A stretch of DNA of 64,000 bases from VXNE01 sp963665455 (GTDB taxonomy: Bacteria > Pseudomonadota > Gammaproteobacteria > Pseudomonadales > Azotimanducaceae): the NCBI GenBank assembly GCA_963665455.1, contig OY762279.1:496001-560000 (forward strand), in the 5' to 3' direction. Numbering within the stretch: the first letter of the stretch is position 1; each line of letters opens with the position of its first letter. The notes under the pieces are model-generated. The model worked only from the letters and a program-made list of their open reading frames with translations. It did not search any database and was not told the DNA's origin. The position numbers and the translations under genes are program-made. Shown piece after piece: positions 38,098-47,710 of this stretch.

Positions 38098-39835
38098 ATG
38101 CGCCAACCGCCTCGATTGGTCTGGGCAAACCCCATGGCGCTCGGCATCCGACAACGCATCGCGTCCCGGCACCCCCGCGCCGCCGCGAGGGCCGCCCGGC
38201 ACCTGCTGGCCCCAACGGCCGCGGCCCTCCTCCTCACCTCCTGCGCCACCCTCAAGGTCGATCCCCTGCCGGACCCCATCCGCCCGCCAAGAACGCTCGC
38301 GGCGGAGGCCACCGAGGGCGCCGCCGCCACCGCGCCACAAGAAGAAGGCACCACCATCACCGAAACCCCCGGCGTCGTCATCCAGCGCACCGTCGCCGAG
38401 GGCATCGCGGACCGCCTGGGGGAGGACCTCGCCGGCCCGCCCATCGCCGTCAGCTTCCACGACGTGCCGCTGGTGACGTTCATCAACGAGGTGTTCGCCG
38501 AGCGCCTCGGCATGTCGTTCACGCTGTCCGCCGGGCTGGCGGAGAAGACGGACCTCGTCACCCTCCGCCTCACCGAGCCCGTCCCCCCAACCAACTCTTC
38601 GCCACCGCGCGCCGCGTGCTCCGTGACTACGGCGTGAACCTCCGCGAGGCCGAGGGCGTGCTCACCTTCGCCGCCGACCAGGAGATCGGCGCCGGGGACA
38701 TCCCGCTGCCGGTCAGCGGCCGGGCGCTGCCGGAGGTGCCGCCGACGCACCGCACCGCGTTCCAGCTGGTGCCGATGCGCGTTGGCCGCGCCAGCGACGT
38801 GGCGAACTTCCTCTCCCAGGCGTTCAGCGGCCAGGAGCTCGACATCCGCCCGGACATCCCCACCAACACCCTGCTCCTGCGCGGCACGGTGGAGATGCTC
38901 GGGCGCGCCGCCGAGATGATCGAGGTGCTCGACCAGCCGCTCCCGCGCGGCCGCCACGGCGTGATCATCGATCCGAGCTTCCTCGCCGCGGCGGACCTGG
39001 CCACGGACCTCGCCGCCGTGCTCGCCGCCGAGGGCTACAGCGTCGGCATCGGCGACCGTTCCGGCGCCACCGTCCTTCTGCTGCCCCTCCAGGGCGTCAA
39101 CAAGCTGGTCGCCTTCGCCTCGGACGCCGCCACCCTCAACCACGTCCGCGAGTGGGCGCGCACCCTCGACGCCCGGAAGGAGGCCACGGTGGAGAACGCC
39201 GTGTTCACCTACGAGGTCCGCAACACCCAGGCGGCGAGCATGCAGGAGACCCTGGAGGCCATCCTCGAGGACGGCGGCACCAGCGCGTTCCAAGGCGTGC
39301 AGGGCCTCCAGGGCGCCCCCACCGGCACCGCCGACGCCGCCGAGAGCGACTACCTCGGCACCGGCCGCATCGTCGTGGACGAGAACCGCAACATGCTCCT
39401 CTTCCGGGGCTCCGGCCAGGAGTGGGCGGAGCTCCGCGCCGTGATCGAGCAGCTCGACAAGCCCGTCCCCTCCGTCCTTATAGAGGTGCTCGTCGCCGAG
39501 GTCACCCTGTCCGACGAGCGGGAGTCCGGCATCGAGTTCCTGTTCCGCAACGGCATCGGCGGCGGCCAGGCGTCACGGGCGGCACGCTGGACGCCCTCGG
39601 CGTGAAGGCGAAGGCGCTGTCCCTCACCCTGGACAGCGCCGGCGCGACCCGCGCCGTCCTGAACGTCTTCTACGACGACAGCCGCGTCGCCATCCGCTCC
39701 AGCGCCCGCCTGATGGTGAAGAGCGGCGAAACCGCCTCCTTCGACGCGGGCAACGAGATCCCCACCATCAGCTAACTCTCGGGCGCTGGCACGCAAGTCG
39801 GCGGCTCCACCACCGTCCTCCGGCGCGTAGATGTA
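38098..39835 (+). pseudogene. secretin copy S11, three lesions, ends in barrel
   Basis: MRQPPR start, lipobox LLLTSCATLKV and N0, then a six-C run at 38583-38588 (seven in open copies) shifts the frame. N1 (type B), N2 (type 1 variant, SVGIGDRSGATVLLLP) and N3 read from 38616. A missing G near 39568 shifts it again. The barrel start reads to NEIPTIS and stops (TAA), while decayed homology runs to about 39835. It is the last array copy, ending 55 bases before the next gene. Confidence 0.8.
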
Positions 39836-39888
39836 GCGTGCGGCTTGCCTCGACCCCCGTCCCGGGAAGCGGGATAGGCCTCTCGGCG

Positions 39889-41370
39889 TCAACGCCGCAG
39901 CGGGAACCCGTGCACGGTCGCCGCCACGTCGTCAAGCACATAGATGGCTTCGCCCACGATGGTTGCGGCGCCGATGTTGGCGACGCCATCGAACGCCACG
40001 GCCGCCGTCAGCACTGACTCTCCCGCCGTCGTGAACGCGTTGATGAACCCGCCGTGCTTCCTGATAATCACGTAGAGCAGTTCCGTTCTGGCGTCGAAGG
40101 CTACGGCGAGAGGGTTGGGTGAGTCCGCTCCACCCAAGAGCGTTTCGGTGCTTTGATAGGTCCCGTCGAGGTCGTAGACGAGAATCTCGGTGCTGTTCGA
40201 GAACGACTGCGCTCCGGCGAAGTAGAACCGCGTCGGACCGATGGCGATGTCGCGAATGCCATGGCCAGAGTGGGCGGCGAAGCTGGCGGCCTCGTTCGGC
40301 TCGGCTAGCAGACTGAACGCCCGCACCCGATCCTCGTGGAAGACGTACATCCGTCGGCCCTTAGACGCGATGCCGACCACGTTCCGCAAAGGCTGGTAGC
40401 CGAACCCCGGCAGACGTTCGTATGTGAGGGTGAGGTCTGCGGCCGCATTGCGCTCTCCGTCTGCGGTGTACGCGATCACGGTTCCGCCGTAGTTCAGTAC
40501 GTAGAAGTGCTCGTTGAAGAAGGCGATGCCTGTCGGAAAGGAGTTCTCCGGTGCCAGATCGAAAGTCGCGATCAGATCGGGCGAAGCGCCTGGGAAATCT
40601 GACAACAAGGGCGGACGCGGCGTCGTGGAGAGGTTCGTCAGATGTCCGGTCGGCGTCGCCAAGAGGCTCATCACCTCGATGGGCACGCTGGACTCAACGA
40701 AGAGTTCCCACTTGTCCGTACCGTCTCCGAGAGCGCCTCGGAAGTCCGGGCCACCGGCCTCCAACTCTGCGGAGGTGAACGTCTTCGCCACGCCATCCGG
40801 CAGGATAACGGTCACGATACCGCTCACCTTCCCCGTGAAGTCGAAGCCTCGGATCGTAAGCTCCGCGTCTTCTTCGCCAGAATTGATGAGGCGGACCTGA
40901 CTCACTTGGCGGACGTTGCTCCCGGGGTTGACCATGGGAAGCCGATGCCGGTTGCCGATCCCCGACACCATGTCGTGCATAGCGGTGACGAATCCATCTT
41001 GGGTCCGGATGTAGGCCAGCACTTCGACGTCTAGGTCGCTTGAAATCACGAGGCGCCAGTCCCCCTCTCCCGCGCCGATGCCCGATATCCCCTTCGCCGC
41101 GTTGCCATCTTCGAGATCGTCGGAGTTGAAGTGCAAGACTTGATCGCCGTCCAACACGATGGGCCGCACTAGGAAGCGGCGGCCCGAGTCGTCGAATGCC
41201 TCAATCCGCAATTGGCCGGATTGTTTCGAGTGGTTGATCACCCTCACGAAAGTCTGGCGCTGGAGGGAATCAAGGGCAGAAAGGAACAGGGGTACCCTGT
41301 GCTCAGCGGCTGCCGACCTAAGGGCGGTCAGCGCGACCAACAGGACCATCGTGCGTAGTGCGAATCTCAT
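39889..41370 (-). CDS. exported protein with C-terminal beta-propeller-like repeats
   Basis: 493 residues. GGAGG lies five bases before ATG 41370, giving MRFALRTMVLLVALTALRSAAA, a clear Sec signal peptide; the frame is open further upstream but without a better site. Residues about 25-270 hold two beta-sandwich-like units (TFVRVINHSKQSGQLRIEAF and QVRLINSGEEDAELTIRGFD). From about 280 on, repeats such as FPTGIAFFNEHFYVLNYGG, GRRMYVFHEDRVRAF and TRFYFAGAQSF suggest an NHL/propeller fold. Probably periplasmic or surface-located. It diverges from the intact secretin across a 336-base gap that would hold both promoters. Less GC-biased than the array. Confidence 0.8.
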   Translation of the reverse strand: MRFALRTMVLLVALTALRSAAAEHRVPLFLSALDSLQRQTFVRVINHSKQSGQLRIEAFDDSGRRFLVRPIVLDGDQVLHFNSDDLEDGNAAKGISGIGAGEGDWRLVISSDLDVEVLAYIRTQDGFVTAMHDMVSGIGNRHRLPMVNPGSNVRQVSQVRLINSGEEDAELTIRGFDFTGKVSGIVTVILPDGVAKTFTSAELEAGGPDFRGALGDGTDKWELFVESSVPIEVMSLLATPTGHLTNLSTTPRPPLLSDFPGASPDLIATFDLAPENSFPTGIAFFNEHFYVLNYGGTVIAYTADGERNAAADLTLTYERLPGFGYQPLRNVVGIASKGRRMYVFHEDRVRAFSLLAEPNEAASFAAHSGHGIRDIAIGPTRFYFAGAQSFSNSTEILVYDLDGTYQSTETLLGGADSPNPLAVAFDARTELLYVIIRKHGGFINAFTTAGESVLTAAVAFDGVANIGAATIVGEAIYVLDDVAATVHGFPLRR

Positions 41371-41706
41371 CGTGGCCTCCATCGCGTTCCGAAACCGATC
41401 CGGCATGGCGGCAAGCCTACTTGAAACGACCACATCGGACCACGCGCCGCCCTGTCGCACCAGAGCGATTCCGTAGTCGGCCGCCCTGCGGGACGTCGCC
41501 GAGGCAGCGGACAGGCCGCCGGCTCGCCGCCGCTCGCACGGGATGCGGGAGCGCGGGAAGTCGCGAAATCGTCGTGCCGAGACGAAACGGCCATATGCGA
41601 TACTTGCCCTATGGAGGAGTCGCGCCAACGTCTGCCCGAAGCACGTCACGATCATCCGCGCTCACTGCCCCGGGGTGCCCTTCAGGGCCATCACGGGGTG
41701 CGTGGC

Positions 41707-43728
41707 ATGCTGCTTCGCGTCGCGCTGGTTGGCGTCTTGGCCGGATGCGCGAATCTCGCAGTCGATCCCCTTCCGGAACCGCTTCGGCCGCCAAGGTCGC
41801 TTCCGGCCGCATCGGTCCCGACCGCGGGCGAAGGCTTGGCGGAACAAGTACGAGGCACGATAGTCACCGCTACCCCTGGCGTGGTCATCCAACGCACCGT
41901 TGCCGAGGGCGTCGCGGATCGCTTGGGCGAGGATCTCACGGGCCCTCCTATCGTCGTTAGCTTCCATGGCGTCCCGCTGGTCGCTTTTATCAACGAGGTC
42001 TTCGCCGAGCGTCTCGGCATGTCATTCACTTTAGGTGCCGGGCTGTCAGCCAAGACGGATCTTGTAACCCTGCGCCTCACCGAACCCGTCTCTCCCAGCC
42101 AGCTTTTCGCGACCGCACGACGCGTGCTCGATGACTACGGGGTGGATTTGCGCGAGACGGACGGCGTTCTCACCTTCGTCGCGGACCAAGAGATCGGCGC
42201 CCGCGACATTCCGCTCCTCATCAGCGGCCGGGCCTTGCCCGAAGTGCCGCCAACACATCGGGTGGTTTTCCAGCTTGTGCCACTTCGGGTCGTACGAGGC
42301 AGTGACGTGCTCCGCCTGCTGGGCGAGGCGTTCCCGGGCGGCTCGTTGCAGGCCACCGACGATCCGGCCCGCAACGCCCTGCTTCTGCGCGGGACCGTGG
42401 AAACCCTGCGTCGCGCCGCCGAGATGATCGAGGTGCTCGATCAACCCCTCCTTCGTGGTCGCTTCGGGGTGCTGATCGACCCGAACTTCCTGGCTGCGGC
42501 GGATCTCGCGGAGCACCTCGACGCGGTGCTGACTGCGGAGGGCTATCAGACCCGCGTGGGCAACGGCCCGGGTACGGTCATCCTTCTTCCTCTACGCGGC
42601 GTCGAGAAGCTCGTCGTCTTCGCGGCGGACGCCGCCACTCTCGACCATATCGAGCGCTGGGCCAGTACCCTTGACGCGAGAGAGGAAGCGGCCGTAGAGA
42701 GTGCGGTATTCACCTATGAAGTGCAGAATACTGAGGCGGCAAGCATGAGAGATACACTCGACCGCATCCTCAGCGGAGCACCGTCCGCCGCCGAAGTCGT
42801 CACGGTGGCGGACGAAGCCGGGGAGACACGGCGGGCCGGGAGCCGAATCGTCGTCGACGAGAACCGTAACATGCTGCTCTTCCGTGGCTCCGGGAAGGAG
42901 TGGGCGGAGCTTCGCGCCGTAATCGAGCAGCTCGACAAGCCCGTACCGTCGGTGTTGATCGAGGTGCTGATCGCGGAGATCACCCTTAGCGACGAACAGG
43001 AGTCCGGGATCGAGTTCCTGTTCAGGAGCGGCATCGGGGGCGACGATACGGTTACGACCCGCACCTTGGACGCCCTCGGCGTCCAGGCCAAGGCGCTCTC
43101 CCTGACGTTGGATAGCGCCGGGATGACCCGGGCCGCCCTGAACGTCTTCTACGAGGATAGCCGCGTTGCCATCCGCTCCAGTGCGCGGCTGATGGTGAAG
43201 AGTGGCCAATCCGCTTCCTTTGATGCCGGCAACGAGATCCCCACCATCACCCAGCTTTCGGACGCCGGCACGCAGGCCGGCGGCTCGACGAACGTCCTGC
43301 AACAGGTGACGTACCGCAAGACCGGCGTGGTGCTGGAAATCGAGCCGACGGTGCAGGCGAACGGGCTGGTCGATCTGGCCATCAGCCAGGAGCTGAGCGA
43401 AGCGCGTCCCACGGCGGCGACCAGTCTCGATGGCACGCCGACGATCCTCTCCCGCCGCATCGCGACCAACCTCACCCTGCGCGACGGAGGCTCGCTGTTG
43501 ATGGGCGGCCTTGTCTCGAACAGCCAGACAGAGGGGCAGGGCGGTGTGCCGGGGGTCGCGCGCGTCCCGCTGCTGGGCCGGCTGTTCCGCAAGGACGCCT
43601 TCCGGCAAGACCGTACCGAGCTCGCCGTGCTCGTCATCCCCTATGTCGTCGCCGACCATCGGGAGGGCCGCGAGTTGACCGAGCGGATCAAGGGGCAACT
43701 CGACCTGCACCGGCAGTTCGGGGGATGA
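41707..43728 (+). CDS. intact GspD/PilQ-type secretin lipoprotein
   Basis: 673 residues, the only complete secretin in the window. ATG 41707 gives MLLRVALVGVLAGCANL with lipobox LAGC. ATG 41611 is an alternative start. N0 (VVSFHGVPLVAFINEVFAE), N1 (RGSDVLRLLGEAFPGG), N2 (VILLPLRGVEKLVVFAADA), N3 (SGKEWAELRAVIEQLDKPVP) and the barrel follow (NEIPTITQLSD, VTYRKTGVVLEIEP, VPLLGRLFRKDAF, ELAVLVIPYVV), with a 26-residue C-terminus. It forms a multimeric outer-membrane pore. No other type II or IV secretion genes are nearby, so its partner machine is encoded elsewhere or absent. It is diverged in sequence and lower in GC than the array copies and is probably closest to the ancestor. Confidence 0.9.
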   Translation: MLLRVALVGVLAGCANLAVDPLPEPLRPPRSLPAASVPTAGEGLAEQVRGTIVTATPGVVIQRTVAEGVADRLGEDLTGPPIVVSFHGVPLVAFINEVFAERLGMSFTLGAGLSAKTDLVTLRLTEPVSPSQLFATARRVLDDYGVDLRETDGVLTFVADQEIGARDIPLLISGRALPEVPPTHRVVFQLVPLRVVRGSDVLRLLGEAFPGGSLQATDDPARNALLLRGTVETLRRAAEMIEVLDQPLLRGRFGVLIDPNFLAAADLAEHLDAVLTAEGYQTRVGNGPGTVILLPLRGVEKLVVFAADAATLDHIERWASTLDAREEAAVESAVFTYEVQNTEAASMRDTLDRILSGAPSAAEVVTVADEAGETRRAGSRIVVDENRNMLLFRGSGKEWAELRAVIEQLDKPVPSVLIEVLIAEITLSDEQESGIEFLFRSGIGGDDTVTTRTLDALGVQAKALSLTLDSAGMTRAALNVFYEDSRVAIRSSARLMVKSGQSASFDAGNEIPTITQLSDAGTQAGGSTNVLQQVTYRKTGVVLEIEPTVQANGLVDLAISQELSEARPTAATSLDGTPTILSRRIATNLTLRDGGSLLMGGLVSNSQTEGQGGVPGVARVPLLGRLFRKDAFRQDRTELAVLVIPYVVADHREGRELTERIKGQLDLHRQFGG

Positions 43729-43868
43729 TGGAGCCGGGTTTCGGAGGGTGCCGTGAGCGGGACGTGCGCCGGGGCGGTGATTTTCCTTCGAGATTTCAGA
43801 GCGTTGCGCGTCCGCCCGGCGGTTGCTCAGGCGGTGTCGGTGGGCCGACGATTTGCCGAATAAAGGGC

Positions 43869-43896
43869 TTGCCATCCGCAGAATGCTATGGATAAT
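43869..43896 (+). promoter_or_regulatory. probable promoter of exported protein gene
   Basis: TTGCCA (43869-43874) and GATAAT (43891-43896) are 16 bases apart, 81 bases before the ATG at 43977. They lie in the only AT-richer stretch between the secretin stop and this gene. Confidence 0.4.
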
Positions 43897-43976
43897 GGCC
43901 CGCAAGCTGCGTGGCGATGGGGCTTCCCCGGCCAGTTGGCTGAAACAGCGTTAGTTGGGAACACTTGGAGAAACGA

Positions 43977-45551
43977 ATGCTCTTCAAAAAGACTCTGAAG
44001 GTGGCGGTGGCGAGCACGCTATGGATCGCGGCGCTCGTCGGGTCCACTTCGGCCATGGCCGACCTCCACTATACGGGGCAGGCAGCTTTGGCGAACAAGC
44101 CGGTGACGTTCGCCAAGCAGTCCTTCCTGCCCTCGCACAACATCAATGCCACGGCACCGACCAAGCCCAAGTTCTACAGCATTGACCTCGAACAGGGCAC
44201 CGATGGCAGTTTGCGAACCCTGTTGCGGCTGGGTCTCTATCACCTTGCCATCGACGAGAGCTTGAACCTTTATCTGCGGTTCGACTTCAACGAGCATGTC
44301 GTCCAGAGGGCGCTGCCCGCCGGTGCTGCGCTGAACGTGATCGACGTGGACAGCGACGGCAACGAGTCGAACACTCCAAACTGCAACGTTCAGGCAGAGA
44401 GTTCAGCCACGGACGCCGCGCTGATCCTGCAAGTGGGAAGTTCGCCCGATACCGATTGTGCGGTGAATTCGAATAGTTTGGTGGTGGTCGACTTCGCTGA
44501 TTCTCTGGCCGCGTCTCTTCGGGGCAACGGCTCGGTCCGCGTTCGCGGGTATCAGCGTCCGTTCGACGCCGTCGCGGAGACCGGTCACCTGTTCGAGCAC
44601 AACCTTACTCTGTTCAAGGTGGCGGACGGCCTGACGTTCATGGCCCGTCCGATGAACGCGACGGCCGAAGTGGAGTCGGAGTTCAAGCAGTTCACCGGAA
44701 ATCCGCTCGGCGGCACGACGATGCTGGGGTACTATGAACTGTCGGTCACGCCCTCATTGAGAGGGAGGACGGGGGCGACTATCCCGGCTAACACCACCGC
44801 AACCTTCGCCGAGACCTTGACGTCCTTGGGCATTGACGGGACGAAGAGTACGGCGAGTGTGAAAGGCGACGGTGGTTTCGCGTTCGCCAAGTCGACATCG
44901 CTTTGTCCGCCTGCTAGTTCCGTGGCGGACGCAGTGCCGCTGAAGCCCGGCGCGACGGATACCGCTTTGGCGGGTCCTCTTAGCGCCACGCTGCCGGACG
45001 ACGTGACCGCGCCCCTTACCAGCGGAGGTAAGTGGAATCTGTGCTTTAACATGGTTGAGGGCAATTCCGTCGTGATCCCGGAAGGCGAGTACAAGCTCGA
45101 CCTCAACTTCGCAAAGGTCGCGACGGGTGCGCCGGCGATGGCCGTTCCGAACGTGATGGACAAGTCGCTCGGCATGATTGAGCACAACGGAACCACCGTG
45201 CATATCCCGTACTTGACGAGCTTCGAGAACTACGCGCAGCGTATCGTGATCCGCAGCCGTAACAAGGTAGATGTGGCCTTTACGCTCGCTTTCCAACCGG
45301 GAATGACGCCAGACGGCTCAGACGGCACGGTGACACCGGCATCGTATGACGGCCTGCTTGAGGGCGAAAAAACCACCACCATCAGGGTGGCGGACGTGGC
45401 CGATTTCATGGGGCCGACGCGCGGCTCCGCGACGCTGACCATCGTCTCCAGCCCGGCGAAGATCGACGTGGCGGTGACCATGGTGAACATGATGGACCAA
45501 GCGACGGATACGGTCGTCTATCATCGCGGCCTCCACGAAGGCAGCATGTGA
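43977..45551 (+). CDS. exported beta-rich protein, intact founder of a paralogue family
   Basis: 524 residues. TTGGAG precedes ATG 43977. The signal peptide MLFKKTLKVAVASTLWIAAL ends at SAMA. Motifs shared with the paralogues are LYLRFDFNEHV near the N-terminus, GDGGFAFAKS in the middle, WNLCFNMVEGNSVVIPEGEY, and a C-terminal domain (VHIPYLTSFENYAQRI, VDVAFTLAF, KIDVAVTMVNMMDQATDTVV). Here the C-terminal domain is single; it is doubled in 53915-55726 and 57112-58611. Family not recognised by name. It lies 248 bases after the intact secretin with its own promoter and a strong terminator; being a substrate or partner of that secretin is inference. Confidence 0.85.
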   Translation: MLFKKTLKVAVASTLWIAALVGSTSAMADLHYTGQAALANKPVTFAKQSFLPSHNINATAPTKPKFYSIDLEQGTDGSLRTLLRLGLYHLAIDESLNLYLRFDFNEHVVQRALPAGAALNVIDVDSDGNESNTPNCNVQAESSATDAALILQVGSSPDTDCAVNSNSLVVVDFADSLAASLRGNGSVRVRGYQRPFDAVAETGHLFEHNLTLFKVADGLTFMARPMNATAEVESEFKQFTGNPLGGTTMLGYYELSVTPSLRGRTGATIPANTTATFAETLTSLGIDGTKSTASVKGDGGFAFAKSTSLCPPASSVADAVPLKPGATDTALAGPLSATLPDDVTAPLTSGGKWNLCFNMVEGNSVVIPEGEYKLDLNFAKVATGAPAMAVPNVMDKSLGMIEHNGTTVHIPYLTSFENYAQRIVIRSRNKVDVAFTLAFQPGMTPDGSDGTVTPASYDGLLEGEKTTTIRVADVADFMGPTRGSATLTIVSSPAKIDVAVTMVNMMDQATDTVVYHRGLHEGSM

Positions 45552-45603
45552 CCGGTTGAAGGGGCAGCTAGAACCCGGGCGGCTGTAGGCGTCGGGGTTC
45601 GGA

Positions 45604-45629
45604 AGGAGGGCGCAAGCCCTCCTTTTTTT
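45604..45629 (+). terminator. rho-independent terminator
   Basis: Perfect 8-bp stem AGGAGGGC/GCCCTCCT with GCAA loop followed by six further T, 52 bases after the stop of the exported protein gene. From 45630 to 46280 I see no supportable gene. Confidence 0.85.
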
Positions 45630-46280
45630 GCCTGGAAGAAGGGGTCGTGCGGCGGAATCGCCCACGGCCCCTTTCTCGTATCTCCCTGTCGCCTTGATGT
45701 CCCGACGGTGACTTCGGAGCGGCGGTAACCGTCGCGTCGTGCGCCCATCTCCTTGCCGGTGCGTGCGAGAGGCAGCCAGAGACTGTGGCTTTTCCCCCTC
45801 CTGAACTCGCGTCGCCCCGTCACACCATCGAGAGACGCGCCGGAGTCAGGCGGGCTCGCTGCCGGGGTGGACGGCCATCGCCGGCACTTGTCGAGGCTGT
45901 CCAATGACCGCCATTCCCTAGGCCCACCGATATCCCTCCGTCGCCCGGGCACGCCCCGCCACCCCATCAATCGCCCATCTTCCGTCTGATCACGCGCCGC
46001 TGGTGTTCCAACTGGGGGGATCCAGCGCGCGCTTGTAGAACTTTGTCCCCGAAGCGTGTAAGACATGCGCCCTTTGTGCGGTTTGGCTATCGACAGGTGT
46101 TCCGTCGCAGTCAGGACTCGCCCTGCGATACGCACCTCCCTCTGATGAACTGCCGACCAAGAGAATGGAGACGCTCTGCACAGGGGCCAACGTGCTGCTC
46201 GGGCAGGACCGGCTGTGGACGCCCCGTGCCGAGCCAGCTCTCGGGTGAGGACGATGGTGGATCCCTGTGCGGGTACGGTC

Positions 46281-46333
46281 GCCTTCGGCCTCGGCGGAGG
46301 GAGCGTCCAGCAACCGCAGCCGAGGCCGAAGGC
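46281..46333. repeat. 15-bp perfect inverted repeat
   Basis: GCCTTCGGCCTCGGC at 46281-46295 and its reverse complement at 46319-46333 are separated by 23 bases. It lies in about 500 bases (45990-46485) where only shadow or decayed frames are seen, just beyond the 3' end of the IS1380-like transposase. Confidence 0.6.
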
Positions 46334-46485
46334 AAACCGCCACCGCCGCTTCCGCCATCGCCCCCACCGGACTCCCGGCCCGCGGGTCGCAAACGCCAGA
46401 CCGGGGAGGCCAACGGCCGACCACCCCGTCCCGAGCGGGCCGGCTCAAAACTCCGTGAACGGATGCACGACAAGTTTGTTGGATT

Positions 46486-47565
46486 CTAGGCGGCGCGAGC
46501 CCTTCGTCGGGTGCAGAAGTCGTCGAAGCGGTGGCCGGGCACGGCGCGGCGTAGCGCGGTAGCGCGGCCATGGCGTTGACGCCGGCGACGGACCAGTGCA
46601 TGGCGGGGGGCTTGAAGCGGATCCCGACTACACGCTTGCAGCCGGCCTCGACGACGCCGATGCGGCCGGCGTCGAGTTCGTCGTGGCGGCGCTTGGCCCA
46701 GCGGTTGGCGATGTCGGTGCCGAGTCCGTAGATGGCCTTGGCGATGGCCCACAGATGCTGCTTGGCGTGGAACAGGTCGACGTCGGGCAGTCCCTCGAGC
46801 TGCCCGAGCACCGGCTTGCGCCAACCGTCGTGCGTCACGCTGATCGAGTAGTCCCAGCCGCGGGCGACGCAGCCGCGCACCAGTTCGCCCTTGTAGTAGG
46901 CGTTGTCCGCGCGCAGCCACACGGGCGTGCCCGCCGGCACCATCCCCGCCGTCCAGTCGAGCAGCCGGCGACAGTCCGGCGTCACCCGCCCGCCGCCCGG
47001 CTGTAGTTGCCCCGCCGACCACAGGCCGCCGAGGAAGGCGGCGTGCAGCCAGTAGCCGCGGTTGCCGTCGTAGTCCCGCCGCGCCCATTGGAAAAGCCGA
47101 CCGTCCACCTCGATGCCGGTGGCGTCGATGAACAGCGGAACATAGCCCCGCTTCGCGAGCTCGTGGTCGACAATGGCCGGCGCCACCCGGCCGGCGAACG
47201 CCACGGCCGCCCGCCACAGACCCTTCACGTCGCCCGCCCGCATGCGCCCGAGCCACTCCCCGGCGCGGCGCGCCTCGGGCGCGTTGCCAAGACCGAGAAG
47301 GGTGCTCGCCACGGTGTCGGCCGGCAGCGCGTCGAGGTCGGAGAGCGCGCCGTGCCCCCGCGCCAGCGACGCGATGATGGCCCACAGCGTCTCCGTGTCG
47401 GACGCGCCGCGGTTCCTGACCTTCACCGAGACCGCCCTCGTCGAGCAGTTCGAAGAGTCCGAACTCCCGCGCCGTCCGGGCCAGAACGGAAGCACCGCCG
47501 AAGGCCGCCGGGTCCAGGTCCGTGAACTCGAACTCGACCTTCGGCGGACGTATCTTCCTATTCAT
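46486..47565 (-). pseudogene. IS1380-like transposase, frameshifted
   Basis: ATG 47565 gives MNRKIRPPKVEFEFTDLDP and FGLFELLDEG. Near 47455 the reading moves to another frame (VSVKVRNRGASDTETLWAII, PLFIDATGIEVDGRLFQWARR, WLRADNAYYKGELVRGC, MHWSVAGVNAMAAL). Near 46550 it returns to the first frame and ends HRFDDFCTRRRARAA. The order of a DATG-type Asp, a RADNAYY-type second Asp and the HWSVAGVNA end fits IS1380-type DDE transposases. With two frameshifts it should be inactive. I could not define its terminal repeats. Confidence 0.65.
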
Positions 47566-47694
47566 CAAACGTTCACCCGCCAAGTGAATTCCGCACGACG
47601 CCACTTTCGCACGGCAAACCGCGCCATCACGCGCCCCTCACGCCTGCGTCCGCATTCCTTAGCCGGGGATCAGGGAATTCTGACGTGCGCCCGC

Positions 47695-47710
47695 CGAAAA
47701 CCCGCCGCTG
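47695..47710. repeat. target-site duplication of the IS1202-like element, left
   Basis: CGAAAACCCGCCGCTG directly abuts the left end of the element and is repeated at 49060-49075 directly after its right end. Confidence 0.8.

Noticed and set aside
41707..43728. A filamentous-phage secretin in a prophage
   Set aside because: No replication, coat or zot-like genes are next to it; the flanks are exported proteins.
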